Below are positions 32,980 through 45,610 of a DNA stretch of 64,000 bases, one piece after another. The notes under the pieces were generated by a model. It did not search any database, was not told the origin of the DNA, and saw only the letters and a list, made by a program, of their open reading frames with translations. Source of the stretch: Cunninghamia lanceolata (lineage: Eukaryota > Streptophyta > Pinopsida > Cupressales > Cupressaceae); contig BSBN01000293.1 of assembly GCA_027924645.1 (NCBI GenBank), positions 6,782,501 through 6,846,500 of the forward strand, given 5' to 3'. Position 1 is the stretch's first letter. Each line of letters begins with the position of its first letter. Position numbers and translations under genes: made by a program.

Positions 32980-33740
32980 TGTTTTGCTTATCTGGTTATG
33001 TTAAGACCACATAATTCATCACTCTTTTAGTGCGGTGGAGAATTCTAAAAGTATTGTTGTGCCCTTTCTCACGTGAGTAGGTTGTGTTTTGGATTTCCAC
33101 ATAATCCACATGCTTTCTTCTTTTCTTCCCTGCATTCATTTGCATAGTGTCCTTGCTCACCAGATTTGTAGCAGGTGGCATCTTTTCTACTTCTTTGCCC
33201 CTACCTCTACTTCTTGCAACTTTGTAATTGTTATAATAAAATTTATCTTCATTTGAGTAAGTAGATGAATATGATATTTGATTTCATTGTGGTGTATTTT
33301 GAGGTGTGTGACTATTTCTTTGATTTTTCCAATTTGGTGTTATATATCCATATCTTTGAGCATCAAGGGGTCATTCTGTTAGAGCTTTCATATATTCCAC
33401 CTCATGCTTGATTCTCTCTTTGTTGTTGCAGTGATGATTACACCATGGTTCATGTTGTTCTTCTTCACCTTGAAGTCTAAATAGTAGGGATGGATAGTCA
33501 TTTTTTTCATGATCATCCCATTCTCCGCATATGCTACAATAAGCTATTTATGTTTTCCTAGGAGTTGTTCTTAAGTCTACCCTAAGTGTGGTAGCTCTCT
33601 TATCTCCTTTGAGTGTGAGGCATTCATTTCTAATGTGTCCTTCCCTAGAATAATAGGTAGCCATATATTTGTTTGTTGTATTTGTTGTGTAGTTTCTTGG
33701 TTAGCTAGAATTTTCTTTTTCTAATTCTAGTTTCAATCTT
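32980..33740 (-). pseudogene. Gypsy nucleocapsid with several zinc knuckles, broken
   Basis: Minus-strand pieces, in order downstream: SREGHIRNECL (about 33665-33630), YCSICGEWDDHEKNDYP (about 33550-33500), CYKSGEQGHYANEC (about 33185-33140) and ACGLCGNPKHN just after. These are CCHC-type motifs of gypsy Gag proteins. The first lacks its leading cysteines and the third has Ser at the second Cys position. Several stops and frameshifts lie between. The region leads into the protease (32441-31728) and is cut at 33752 by a copia insertion. Confidence 0.6.
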
Positions 33741-33752
33741 TTTATTTGCTTA

Positions 33753-35300
33753 TGTTAGAGTACAATACCACTAAGAGGGGGGTGAATCAGTGGTATACAA
33801 ATTTCAAAAAAACTTTGAGATAATCTTTAATAGATTTGAAATAGAGACAACTTCTACTAAACAAGGATGAGGCATTATATAACTTTTAACATCATGAAAA
33901 CAATAACTGACACATCAATATCAAGAATCTATCAAACTCTATTGAGACAATCTATGTTAGACACACAAACAATTGATCTCATAACTTAGGAATTAATTTG
34001 AAAAGATTGATTGACCATATTTAAGATGGACAGAGAATACCATTACAAAAAATTATGTATGATGAATATGGATTAATGCAAACTAGATAAACATATGATA
34101 TGCAAAAAAGGAACCAAGCACATCAGAGATAATAACAACCCATAACACAAATATTGTCCTGAGTGGAAAACCCTCTTGGGGAATAAAAACCACTCGAAAT
34201 ACCTCACTAGCTTGATAGAAATAATCACAATTACAGAGCCTCACTAGCTTAGAAGTCTCACCGACTTGTCATTATGCCTCACTTGTCTTTTCAACAATGT
34301 CTCACTCACAATATTGCCTCACTGGCATACAAAATCAGAAATGCAAAAATTATATACATGGAGTATAACCTCTTTTTCTCTACTTATCACTTCTTATCAT
34401 CCTTTTCTCTCTATATCTTCTTCATTTGGATGCATAAGAATTTATATGTAAGAAACAATACAAAATGTGTCTGTTAATATTCTTCCTTGAAAACCTTTTG
34501 TCCTCTCTGCAAATATCATCTTCATTTGCAAAATAAAAGGATTTCACTTCTCTATATGACCATTTCTATTCATGAAGAATTTGCAAAAATAAAATCATAT
34601 CTCTCAAACAAATGACTTTCATATTTTAGGAGCCTTCAATAAAAAATTCATCTCAAAAAAAGCTTCAATCAATTCATCTTCCCTACATAAAACATTTTCA
34701 AACAAAATCCATTCACATTCTTCTCCTCTCTGAATAAATCATCTTCATATTCCTTTATTCTACAATCTCCAATCTGCATTCTCACATAAAATCTATTTTT
34801 ATTCAAAAACCTTATTCACAATGTCATTAAGATGAAAAAAATCTTTCATCTTACTCTTCTCTATACATTCACTTCGGCCTACAATTTCTTCATCTTCTTG
34901 CAAAGAAAAATCTTATTCACAATGTCATAAAAATAATCTTTCATATTGTTCTCTTCATATTAATTTCATCTTCTCTACAAATTTGTTCATCCAATTGAAT
35001 GTCTTCAACAATATATATATATTTTTAATCTGCCCTTGTAAGAGAAAAAATAAAATCTCTTTCAAAAAATAAATCCATCTGTAAAAATAAAAGAGTTCAA
35101 AAAAAATCTTTTAACCTTCTCATATCATTTGCATGAAGAGAAGAAAAAAAACCCTCTCAAAGAGAACAACATTCTCTTTCTTTAAAATTTTTTTCTCTTT
35201 AATCTCCAAATCCACATGAGTAGGGGTTTAAAAATAGAAACAAAAGTCTTCTTAAAAAATTTCCTTGAGATCTCCTTAAAAAATTCAAGAAAAAATCTTC
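33753..35300 (-). repeat. 3' LTR of the copia-type element (about 1.55 kb)
   Basis: Collinear with 39661-41168 through many landmarks: 'gaggcattatataac', 'ctgagtggaaaaccctcttgggg', 'cacttcggcctacaat', 'cttaaaaaatttccttgag'. The internal-side end is approximate. Confidence 0.8.
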
Positions 35301-38214
35301 CATAAAATCATCTTTTAAAATCTCCATTAAAAAGATGCCCCTTTCTTTTAAAAAATAATTTCCTCCTTTAAGTCTTCCAAGCCATGAATGAAAGACTAAA
35401 AATTAGAAAGAATCTTGAAAAGACTTTCATAAATTAGAAAAAAAAACATCTTTAAAGATCCTCAAAAAGCTGTCTTGAGAAATAGACTAAAATTAGTCCT
35501 AAAAAAATCTTTTATGGCTTTCTAACTAATTCGCACCCAATACATATTTAAACATAGCCTTTTATAGCTTTTTAGTGCTCATGCTTATAAAAAGGAGACC
35601 GATTCTAATGGAAAAGAAATTAGATGAGGACCAGTCACAATAATTTCTAAAGGATCCTTCAACAGGTCACTTTTAAGTGACTGACCTGTGATAATAGGTC
35701 AACTAAAAATTAGAACATAAAGTGCAATATGTTTGTGAAGGGCAGAGATGGATGAAAGACTCAGGGTTTTGGTCCCTAAACATATTTTTAATACAAATTT
35801 CATACCCCCTTTCATGTATATATTCATTGAAGAACTTTAATTGTCTTATTATGGAGAAACACAATACTGATGACTAAACCAATCATAAATCAAGCTATTT
35901 TCAAAATAAAACAAGATTGAAATGTGAAGGGCCACAAATAGATAGAGAGTACTGATCAATAAAGGCACAAAGTGTGATCAAGTCAAAAACACCATCTGCA
36001 TCTCTCATCTGCAACATGAAGATTACCTTAATGACATAACCTCATAGACCAAGGATCAACCCATCTTCAATCCTAACAACTGTAACTGTAATCATTTTGT
36101 GCCTCTTGTGAACATCAAGAATGTAAGTCCAACAAAATCAAGTTAGCATCAACAATTGATGTGATCACACTCATTAAACAAGTCTTGCAACATGTGCATG
36201 TTCCAAAAAGTATCAACATCACAATGATCAACCATCAACATGATGAGAACTAATACATCAACCATAAACAGGACAAAACTCCTTAATCATGACATGAAGC
36301 ATTCTGATAATATGCTCTATGAATCTTTTATGTCTCTACACACCTGCACTCACTATGATAAATTTTGTATGTATACCGAACCAATATCAAAATGATCAAC
36401 ATCAAGACATCAAGACATCATTACTTTCTCTACAAGAATCACTTATTAAACATGAAGACAAAATATCATACTGAATCCAACATTATTAAACTAGCTGACA
36501 CAATCAATGATAACACAAAACATGAGAGATGACTCCTAAAATGAGAAATCAAACTTTCTTCACATCATTCATATGAACTGATAACATTACCTAATCATTG
36601 ACATCACATGTGACATTGTTATCACCCTAAATTTACTTAACCATGAAGATCATGATAACTCCTGAAACATCCTGCCATATGAAGATAAACATCATCTTCA
36701 TGTATGAAGTAACTTTCACTATGATGTACCTGCCTCATCAACTCAACACCTTTTGACATCAATGACAATCAATCCCCCCCTTTGTCATTGATGGCAAAAC
36801 TACATGATGCAATTTTTCTTTCTCCTGCTTTTTGACTTCTGATGACAAAGGCTGAATTAACTCCCCTTGAAAACAACTCTTCAACATGAGAGCAACTAGT
36901 CACCATGAAGCATACATCTAAAAACATAAAACCTGAAAGAAATATCATGTGAGACATATCAAACAAAGCATCAAACCTATGTTATAAACTTCCCATTGAC
37001 TGTACCATATTATGCATACATAAAATGAGATTTGTTACATCATAAAATATGCACAAAAGAGCACTATCCTGATGGAATGAAGCATGCATATCTATCTCAT
37101 TATAATACCACTTCATGTCTGACATCATTGAGATCCTTTGATCACTTCTTTTGGCAAGATGAAGGCTGCCATATTTTTGCTAATAAAACACCTGATGACT
37201 TCAAAAATCTCATGACAAAGATAAACTTGAACTTCATGCAAAGATATCATAATCACATCTAACACCCATGATGCAAAACAATGCAGACACAACAAGCAAA
37301 ATTTTGATAATAATAGCATGAAGACAATTCACCACAAAATTCACAACTCATGATAAGATGATAACCAATCAAGGGATGACTTTGCCAAGACTTCCATGAT
37401 AGTGAAAACAATCAATCTACAACAACCTGCAACCAAATTACTTTTTGCACACACATCTTGACATGATAAAGAATGAAGACCATCCTCCTGTTCCTATACA
37501 TGACACTTTTTACAAGACCATGTCAAATCTGATATATATAAAACCACTATTAATACCTTTGCAAATCCAACTACAGAAACATATGTTATGAATTAACTTA
37601 TTCCATTATCAACCTCCTCAACCAATATATGCTAACATATGATGATAACTCCTTGAGTATACTCAAGATCCTATCAATCATTATTCAAATCATGCCATCA
37701 ATTATGCACATCAACAAATTAATTGCACCATCAAGTTCTTCCTGCAACAACACATATCAAGAACACTTTGAACTGCAATATCATGACAATTCAACATTTG
37801 TAAGTATCAATATGATATGAACAAAAATATTTATAAACCAAGTCACTCAACATCATCCAACACTTTGTGCATTAAACCCCTAAACATCTTATCTTGTTTG
37901 TATTATGACATTATGAACAACTAATCACCTGCATCACTGACATACACTGAAGAGCAACATAGTTATCAACACCATTATGAACTTCATTTCAAACATTATC
38001 AGGTAATGATAATCAAAACAAAATCACCATATTGACAAACATCAAATGATCTGCTCCTGAAACTTATTGGGGATAATTGATAGAACATGGACAACTCCCC
38101 CTAACGTCATGCTATCTGTTATGCAACTAATGAAGTGGCTTGTGCAAGATGCACAAGTTTAGAATTTATCTTCTTTTGGCTCTGTTTTAGTCTCTACACT
38201 TTCACTTCTTTCTT
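35301..38214 (-). other. Internal, pol-less part of the copia-type element
   Basis: About 2.9 kb with no RT, integrase or protease motif on either strand. Open frames at 36769-36966, 37032-37319 and 37629-37820 look like chance. A hairpin 'ggtcacttttaagtgactgacc' lies near 35659-35680. Confidence 0.55.
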
Positions 38215-38511
38215 CTATTTAGATTTCTTCTTCCAAACTTTTTCAACCTCTTTCTTTTCCCAACTTATCAAACCAGGTGATGCTATTGTTTCATACACTC
38301 TGCAACTATATGCCTTGTGACCAGGAGAATTACACTTGAAACATATAACATTACTATTCCATATTGAAGAAAATTGATTTCTTCTACAATTAACTGCTTT
38401 GTGTCCAAAGTGATTACAAGTATGACAATAACCATTAAATGAATAATTATACCTATACATATAAGCTTGTCTTACAGGAGCAATTTTGAAATTTCTTCTT
38501 TGATTGTGCAT
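38215..38511 (-). pseudogene. Copia-type Gag, nucleocapsid with two CCHC zinc knuckles
   Basis: The 98-residue open frame holds two complete knuckles: CHTCNHFGHKAVNC (residues ~29-42) and CFKCNSPGHKAYSC (~57-70), both CX2CX4HX4C. Spacing and flanks are typical of copia Gag C-termini. It follows, after a gap with stops (38512-38655), the helical segment at 39189-38656 on the same strand. All ligand residues are present, although the surrounding gag is broken. Confidence 0.8.
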
Positions 38512-38655
38512 TTTACCTTCAGGAGTAGCAGCATGAAAATCAATTTTCTTTCTTGGAGTTTCTCTAGCTTTGGAACATTCTCCTTCATATCCTAAACCAG
38601 TTGTGTTCTTATGATTCTTCTATTTGCCCAACATCTCATGCAACTTATTTGTACT

Positions 38656-39189
38656 TTATTCAAACTCCTGATACTTCTTGGACAAAACTTTAAGACCTTC
38701 ATAATCTTTTATAAGATTGATAATTTTAGCCTCTAATTGAAGATTTTCAATTCTTTTAATCTCAAGATTAGATTTTGTTACATCTATTATTCTCTTAGCC
38801 TCTTGAATCTCAATCTTTAGGCTTATAATTAATCTATCTGAATCATCAACATGATTCTTTAAGCCTATAATTTGATTTCTTACCTCTTTGAGGTCAACAG
38901 ATATTCTTTCAAAATCTGAAATAACTTTGTCTTTGGATTGTTCTTCCTGCTGTAATTTTAGTCTCTGATTCTCCTTTTTGCATTTCTTGAGTTCCCTCAG
39001 AGCACATATGAGCTCTCCTTCAACATCAACCTCACATTCTTGTTCATCATGCTCTTGATTGTGATCTTCTTCTTCTTCTTCTGATTGAATCTCATCTCCT
39101 TTATATGAAAGTCTTCCATCATTGTCACTCTTCTTAGATAACAAATTATCCTCTCCTTCAAGTGCATCACCTTGATAAATTCTTATCAA
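38656..39189 (-). pseudogene. Copia-type Gag, acidic and coiled-coil middle segment
   Basis: The 177-residue open frame is acidic at first (SEEEEEDHNQEHDEQE) and then heptad-like over ~110 residues (KKENQRLKLQQEEQSKDKV, LKNHVDDSDRLIISLKIE, LQLEAKIINLIKDYEGL). Similar coiled coils occur between capsid and knuckles in many copia Gag proteins. It is separated from the N-terminal Gag frame by one stop near 39190-39195. Confidence 0.7.
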
Positions 39190-39195
39190 CTCCTT

Positions 39196-39618
39196 CTACA
39201 TCTTCTGAGCTGTTTCACAATGTATAACTTGACAAGAGATTTCATTAGATAAACTAGACAAAATGACCTTCTTTTCTATATGATTACACCTATAATCCTC
39301 TTTGTTATTTGCAGTAATAGGTGATTGAGAGGAAGCAAAATACCCATTCTCAATAGACATCCAAACACCATACCCTAAAGAGGATAGATAGATTTGCATT
39401 GTAATACACCAAACAGAAAAGTCTGAACCATCAAACAAAGGAACTCCAGAGAACTCTTTCTCTAATTCAACTTGTGAGATATTTCTATCAACAGACTCTA
39501 TATCAACATTTGAATTTGATAAAGATGAAGCCCTTTGATCAATAGGAGACTTGACAATTTTCTTTTCTCTATTTCTTTTGCACTTACCCATGGTACTCCA
39601 CACACAGGACCTACCCAA
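39196..39618 (-). pseudogene. Copia-type Gag, N-terminal domain
   Basis: The 140-residue frame contains VPLFDGSDFSVWCITMQIYL and SSLGYGVWMSIENGY, the conserved start of the copia Gag/UBN2 domain (F.G.ny..W...m...l......w). It ends at SCQVIHCETAQKM, where the domain normally continues, and a stop separates it from the coiled coil. It lies 26-43 bp downstream of the primer site on the same strand. Confidence 0.75.
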
Positions 39619-39644
39619 GCTTATTAGGCTTTAAAAAGGGAATG

Positions 39645-39658
39645 TGGCTCTAATACCA
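39645..39658 (-). other. Primer binding site (initiator tRNA-Met type)
   Basis: On the minus strand TGGTATTAGAGCCA directly follows the LTR end (..TCCAACA plus two bases), one mismatch from the usual TGGTATCAGAGC of plant copia elements. Confidence 0.8.
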
Positions 39659-39660
39659 CT

Positions 39661-41168
39661 TGTTGGAGTACAATACCACTGAGAGGGGGGGGGGTGAATT
39701 AGTGGTATACAAATTTCAAAAAGACTTTGAGATAATATTTTAAATCTTTGAAACAAAGACAACTTCTACTAAATAGGGATGAGGCATTATATAACTATTA
39801 ACATCATGACAGCAATAACTGACACATCAATATCAAAAATGCATCAAACACTATTGAGACAATCTATGTTAGACACAAAAATAATTGATATCATAATTTA
39901 GGAATTAATTTGAAAAGTTTGATTGACCATATTCAAGATGGGCAGAGAATACCATTACAAATAATTATGTATGATTAATATAGGTTAATGCAAACTAGAT
40001 AAACATATGATACACAAATAAGCAATGAAGCACATCAGATATAATAACAACCCATAACACAAATATTGTCCTGAGTGGAAAACCCTCTTGGGGAATAAAA
40101 AACACTTGAAATGCCACTTGACAGAAATAATCACAATTATAGAGCCTCACTGGTCTTTTCAACAATGTCTCACTAACAATATTGCCTCACTGGCATACAA
40201 AATCCAAAATGCAAAAATTATATACACATAATATAACCTTTGTTTCTCTACATATCACTTCTTATCATCCTTTTCTCTCTATTGGATGCATAAGAATTTA
40301 TATGTAAGAAACAATACAAAATGTGTCTACTAATATTCTTCCTTGAAAACCTTTTGTCTTCTCTGCAAATATCATCTTCATCTGCAAAATAAAATCATTT
40401 CACTTCTCTGTATGACCATTTCCATTCATGAAGAATTTGTAAAAATAAAATCATATCTCTCAAACAAATCTTCACACAAATGACTTTCATATTTTAGTAG
40501 CCTTCAATAAAAATTTCATCTCAAAAAAATCTTCAATCAATTCATTTTCCTTGCATAAAACATTTTCAAACAAAATCCATTCACATTCTTCTCCTCTTTG
40601 AATAAATCATCTTCATATTCCTTTCTTCTACAATCTCCAATCTACATTCTCACACAAAATCTATTTTTATTCAAGAACCTTATTCACAATGTCATTAAGA
40701 TGAAAAAATATTTCATCTTACTCTTCTCTATACATTCACTTCGGCCTACAATCTCTTGATTTTCCTACAAAGAAAAATCTTATTCACAATGTCATAAAAA
40801 TAATCTTTCATATTCTTCTCTTCATATTAATTTCATCTTCTCTGCAAATTTCTTCATCCAATTGAATGTCTTCAACAATATATATATTTTTAATCTTCCC
40901 TTGTAAGAGAAAAAATAAAATCTCTTTCAAACAATAAATCCATTCGCAAAAATAAAAGAGTTCTCCAAAAAAAATCTTTTAATCTTCTCATATCATGTAC
41001 ATGAAGAGAAGAAAAAAAAATCCTCTCAAAGAGAACAAAATTCTCTTTCTTCAAAAAAACTTTTCTCTTTAATCTCCAAATCCATGTGAGTAGGAGTTTA
41101 AAAATAGAAACAAAAGTCTTCTTAAAAAATTTCCTTGAGATCTCCTTAAAAAACTCAAGAAAAAATCC
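39661..41168 (-). repeat. 5' LTR of the copia-type element (outer end truncated)
   Basis: Direct repeat of 33753-35300, including a short internal gap near 40281 relative to the other copy. Homology ends at about 41168. Confidence 0.8.
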
Positions 41169-42078
41169 ACACTTTTGGTTACTAGTCAATTTAAATACTC
41201 TGTGTCAAAACTCAAATATTGTAAATTTTATAGGGGGTTTAGGAATCTCTCAAATCTTTCATCTGTTGTGATGTAAAGATAAGATAGGTTAGGTTCAAGG
41301 TGCGGTATTTAATATAATACCAAAAGTGGTAGAGAGTCCATTCTACTACAACCTTCCTTCCATATTTCCTGAGATGTCCCATATTCTTTGATACTTCCTA
41401 CTAAATTAGTGAGGATCTCTATTTCCTTATCGAGATGTGAGTTTATTTTTTTTGGAGTGTCACATAGTTCTATCACTTTTTTATCAGCTACAACCCTTGT
41501 GGCATGCTCACTTATACCCCTTTCTTCAAAACCATGTAGATTTGTATCTTCCTATTCAGCCATAGTCCCTATGGTATGATCTAACTCTTCCTACATATCC
41601 TTTTTAAGCCACAACCCTTGTGGCATTCTCTAACTAACCCTCTTCAACTTTCTCCATTCTTTTGTGGTATCTTTCTTCTATTTCTTGTGTTTTGTTCTAT
41701 CATTTTTCTTTGATGTTCAACTCCATTGCTAATAGGATATTCTATTTAATCTCTCTTAATTTCTTATTTTCTCCTTTCTCCATGGGTGTTTAAGATGTGG
41801 AATTTCATTGATCCTTTATGCATCCATGGTTTTCATGTTCATCATATTTAGTTGTATCTTTTTTAGGGATCTCTTCAAGATCCCCCCTTCCCATTCATCA
41901 TCCCCTAGGTTCCCGATCCCCTCTCTTGAGGTTAAGACCTAGGAGAATCTTTCATAAATATTAAAAAAAATTACCTTTTTATAGTATCCTTCTCAATAGC
42001 TTTCTTTATCCACAATTCTTATTTGGTGCTCTAATCTATTCTTTAGTATTTTAACAGGGTCTCGAGAATAGAACCAAA
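41169..42078 (-). pseudogene. Gypsy element 5' region: primer site and N-terminal gag
   Basis: Near 42055-42078 the minus strand reads ..TTACCAACA, then TTTGGTTCTATTCTCGAGACC, placed like an LTR end and primer site. Downstream, a frame at about 41590-41370 translates as ELDHTIGTMAEQEDTNLHGF and DKKVIELCDTPKKINSHLDK, acidic/helical as in gypsy Gag N-termini. Together with the knuckles at 33.7-33.0 kb and the protease at 32.4-31.7 kb, this gives the order PBS, gag, [copia insertion], NC, PR on one strand, so I infer one gypsy element split by the copia-type insertion. Confidence 0.45.
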
Positions 42079-45000
42079 TGTTGGTAAGAAAAGAGGAGTC
42101 ATAGGTCAAAGTTCTAAGTCTAGGAGTCTTGAATGTTGTATTGACACTCTGATGATTACAGTAAGAGAATAATTAGACAATTTTCAGTAGGAAATATCAT
42201 TATGTAGTAACTTAACAAAATAGAGAATTCATCATACATAATTTAAACATTCATTTTAAGAATCAAAACCATATGTCATTATTAATGTATATGAACTTCA
42301 TGTATTACAACATTAGATGTATATTATATTCAATGTTCTTTTTCCTATTCTACTTCTCTATTTTCTTTCTTCTATTTGTAGTTTACTATATACATATGAC
42401 TACAATGGGGATGTGTCCCTTACAAAATATATATTTTCCTACTAGGCCTTGTCATCCTTATGCTCAACATCCATTTTGCGGCCATGTGCGGTGGATTCTA
42501 GATGTTGTTGTTCACATGTTCTTTCCTCTACCAATAACATTGATCCCCTTCATTTCATTTATTTAACATCCTCACCTATTAGCCCCCTCATACCATCTAC
42601 CGTGGTATCCAATCTAGTCCTTCTTGATGTTAATACCCTTCATTTCATTTCTCCACCTTCCTTAGATATCACCCCCTCCATACCATTGATTTCACCTAAA
42701 CCACTTCCAACTATTCCCTACTTCTTTATTCCATCAAAGCATGCAGAAAGATCTTACACATAGTTTCCTAATCTTCCTAACCATATCCTGCATATTCTCT
42801 TGGAATATTAGTTTATCACTCTTCCTCCTCCCACATAAAATAAATTTCCTACACTAATCCATTAACACTTCACTCCTATGCATATCATAGGTACATGATC
42901 ATTCTACCAAAAATTGTCATGCACTACAAGACATTGTAATAGTACTCTTTATTTCTCTTCTTATGTGCAATAAATATTCCTTCCTCACAATGACAAATGC
43001 CAGTGAGAGCATCTTTGTCATAATATTGAGACCACTCTATTACAACATTGATCTTGCCTTTGCTATCACATTCAGACTACATTCATCATTTTATCACCAA
43101 ATTCACATTATAGAGACTACCTCTATCTCACTCTCCTTCAAATTTCCCATTCTTCTTCATGTTTCTCTAGGCCTTTCTTCATGTATTGTGTTGTTACGCA
43201 CTATGTCAAAATCATACTCCTCTTTATGCATATTGTCATATTGTAGGGGCATAATTCTAGGTGCAATCCATTATCTTTGGTAAAAACACAACCATCTTTG
43301 TTGTCCTTGCCTATATTTTAGGGGCATGGAGACCCTATTTTTCCTAAATTTCAATGGAAACATATCATCCAAACTTTGGATGCACACCCTTCTTAAAAAC
43401 CCCTTTCCTCTTTCTATTTCCTACACACTACCTTAAAATATTTTTGCATCATATATCCCTATACCATTGATGCTTATTTTCCAATTATTTTATGATCCAT
43501 TCCTTACCAATTTCATTTCTTATGTTGCCTTGTTGCTTCCTATTTTATGATTTTTATGCATCATTATGCTTACTCTTTACTATGATAGTTTTCTTAAACT
43601 CCCAATTTTACACACCTATGACATTTATAATATTTACATCACATGCCTACAATCCACATGCTTTATATAATTTCACCTTTATGAGTCTACATTTCCATAT
43701 CACACTCATAGAGTTATCTTACTAGTTCAATGGGCATCGCACCTTATTCCATATTGATTTTAAATTGCTATATATTTACATTGGGGTCATTAGGGTATAG
43801 TTTAAGAAATTCTCTCTTAAACATTCTGTAGAAATCTTGGAACACTCTATAGTTTGATATATGTCTATCTTAAAGAATTAAAATTTCTAACTCAATCCAA
43901 TTTTATTTTGGATCATGGAAAATCTATAAAATATGGGTGAATTGGAGAGTTTTAAAGGACCTAAAATCAGCCAAATCTAAAGGATAGAAATGTAAAAAAT
44001 AGCCAAATGGTGGCATTAAGACACTCAAGATTTCCTTGAGGGGATCATGACTTCCCCCATATCATTTTTATTACCATGCTTCTAGCTTGTTAGCCTTTAA
44101 CTTATGTCTACATGCCTAGTTTTGTATCTAGATCTATGTTACCACTAGGGACTTATTGCCTTACCTCAATCATTGTGTGTTCATGATACCGAATTTCTCA
44201 ATATGGGCATATGTTAAGCCTAATGTCCTATCTATCTTCACAAGTGTTTTTGGCCATGCTAGGATACCCTTATAATTTCTTTGATGTCTATCTCTAGTTT
44301 ATATGATTTTCATGCTTATCAATTGGTACAATTACCTACCCAATTCTTACATGATACATCCTTGACATAAAATTTAAATGATTCATATACTTACATGTTT
44401 ATCATTCGATTACATTAACTTTTATGTAATATTTTACCTCTTTCAATTCCTTGCATACAATGTATGCAACCAATTGGAGGGGGGCATATATTATCACTAA
44501 AATTGTTATCTTGTGCTTTCAAGTAGTGTTAGATTCTATTTACAAAATCATCAACATGTCAGATGGGGCTTTATCACATTATGTATAAAAAATTTGATAT
44601 GCCATAGAACATTGCATCATGTGACACTTTTTGTACAAGTAGAGCTCTCTAACCCTACTATGTATTTCCATACTTTTTAATTTCCTTGATAGTTAAACAT
44701 GTATAGATCATAATATTTAAGTGTGTGTGGAAATATCTTGGTTAACAATTTATGAATTCATATAAATGAATTCTATGAACATATAGTTGTATAAGAGCAT
44801 AAATGAATGTCAATCTCAAAAACTAAAGATGTGTGCCTACGATTGGAAAAATTTTCATCATATTATCCACTAGGCTTTGCATCCAATTTCATTTCTACTT
44901 AATCAATCTTACATCTTAGTAGACATGGACTTGAAGAGGGAATGATTAGTAAGGATGGATGGGGATCATTATGGTGTGTATTAGCATGGGTATGAGTTAT

Positions 45001-45400
45001 GAGACAAATGGGAAAAGTAATTAGTTGGGTCAAAGATATAGAACAATGGATACACTTATGGGCATCTAGAGCTTGGAATTTAGTGGTGGATGTGGAATTG
45101 GATTGGATTTGTGGGGTAACAAAATGGGTCTAGTAGTATCAAGAATAAAATAGGTAGGGAAAAGGAGTAGCTACTAAATGGTGGAATACTAGTTGTAGTG
45201 GTGTTATGAGGATGGCTAGTTATAGATGTGGTAATGGTAGGTGGGGTATCTATGGTAGAGGTATGGGTAAAAGTTGATGCACAAATCTAGAAGAGATGAA
45301 TGAAATTGATCATAGAAAGATTACATAGTTTCCATCCCAAATTGAGGTTCAATTACTAAATAAAGGTGATTCTTGTTTTATTTAAATCTTTTATCAACTT
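42079..45400. other. No gene recognised; may start with a gypsy LTR
   Basis: The plus strand from 42079 begins TGTTGGTAAGAAAAG, which could be the inner end of a minus-strand LTR, but no partner copy was found. Pyrimidine-rich open frames at 42273-42763, 42963-43283 and 43492-43725 are low-complexity and unsupported. Confidence 0.4.
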
Positions 45401-45471
45401 GGTTTATCACTTTTGTTTTATCTTTTATCAAGATATCCATTTATCTTGGCTTAATAATTAAATAAAACATT

Positions 45472-45520
45472 AAAAATTTACCTTTGTTTGATGCTCTCAT
45501 TCAAACAAAGGTAAATTTTT
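45472..45520. repeat. 20-bp perfect inverted repeat (hairpin)
   Basis: The left arm 45472-45491 (AAAAATTTACCTTTGTTTGA) pairs exactly with 45501-45520 across a 9-nt spacer. Imperfect pairing continues outward. Two further short hairpins with CCTTCATTCGAAGG-like arms follow at about 45567-45610. Possibly the core of a palindromic MITE-like element. Confidence 0.85.
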
Positions 45521-45610
45521 ATTTATTTTTTAACAAGATGACCTTTAAACATAGATGTACCTTCATTCGAAGGTAATTTATGAAAGGAAAACCTTCGAAT
45601 GAAAGTGTTT

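Larger units (their letters stand above)
33753..41168 (-). mobile_element. Non-autonomous copia-type LTR retrotransposon, minus strand, gag only
   Basis: Direct repeats at 33753-~35300 and 39661-~41168 begin on the plus strand with TGTT(A/G)GAGTACAATACC. A primer site complementary to initiator tRNA-Met lies just inside the higher copy (39645-39658), so the element reads on the minus strand. The internal region has a copia-type Gag and zinc knuckles (39618-38215), then about 2.9 kb without pol. LTR outer ends are not cleanly resolved: homology stops near 35300 and 41168, where the higher LTR seems truncated. No convincing target duplication was found (GCTTA precedes 33753). It interrupts a gypsy element. 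Confidence 0.75.

Noticed and set aside
42273..43725. Hydrophobic open frames that could be membrane proteins
   Set aside because: Pyrimidine-rich sequence gives such frames by chance; no topology pattern, no family match, several overlapping frames.
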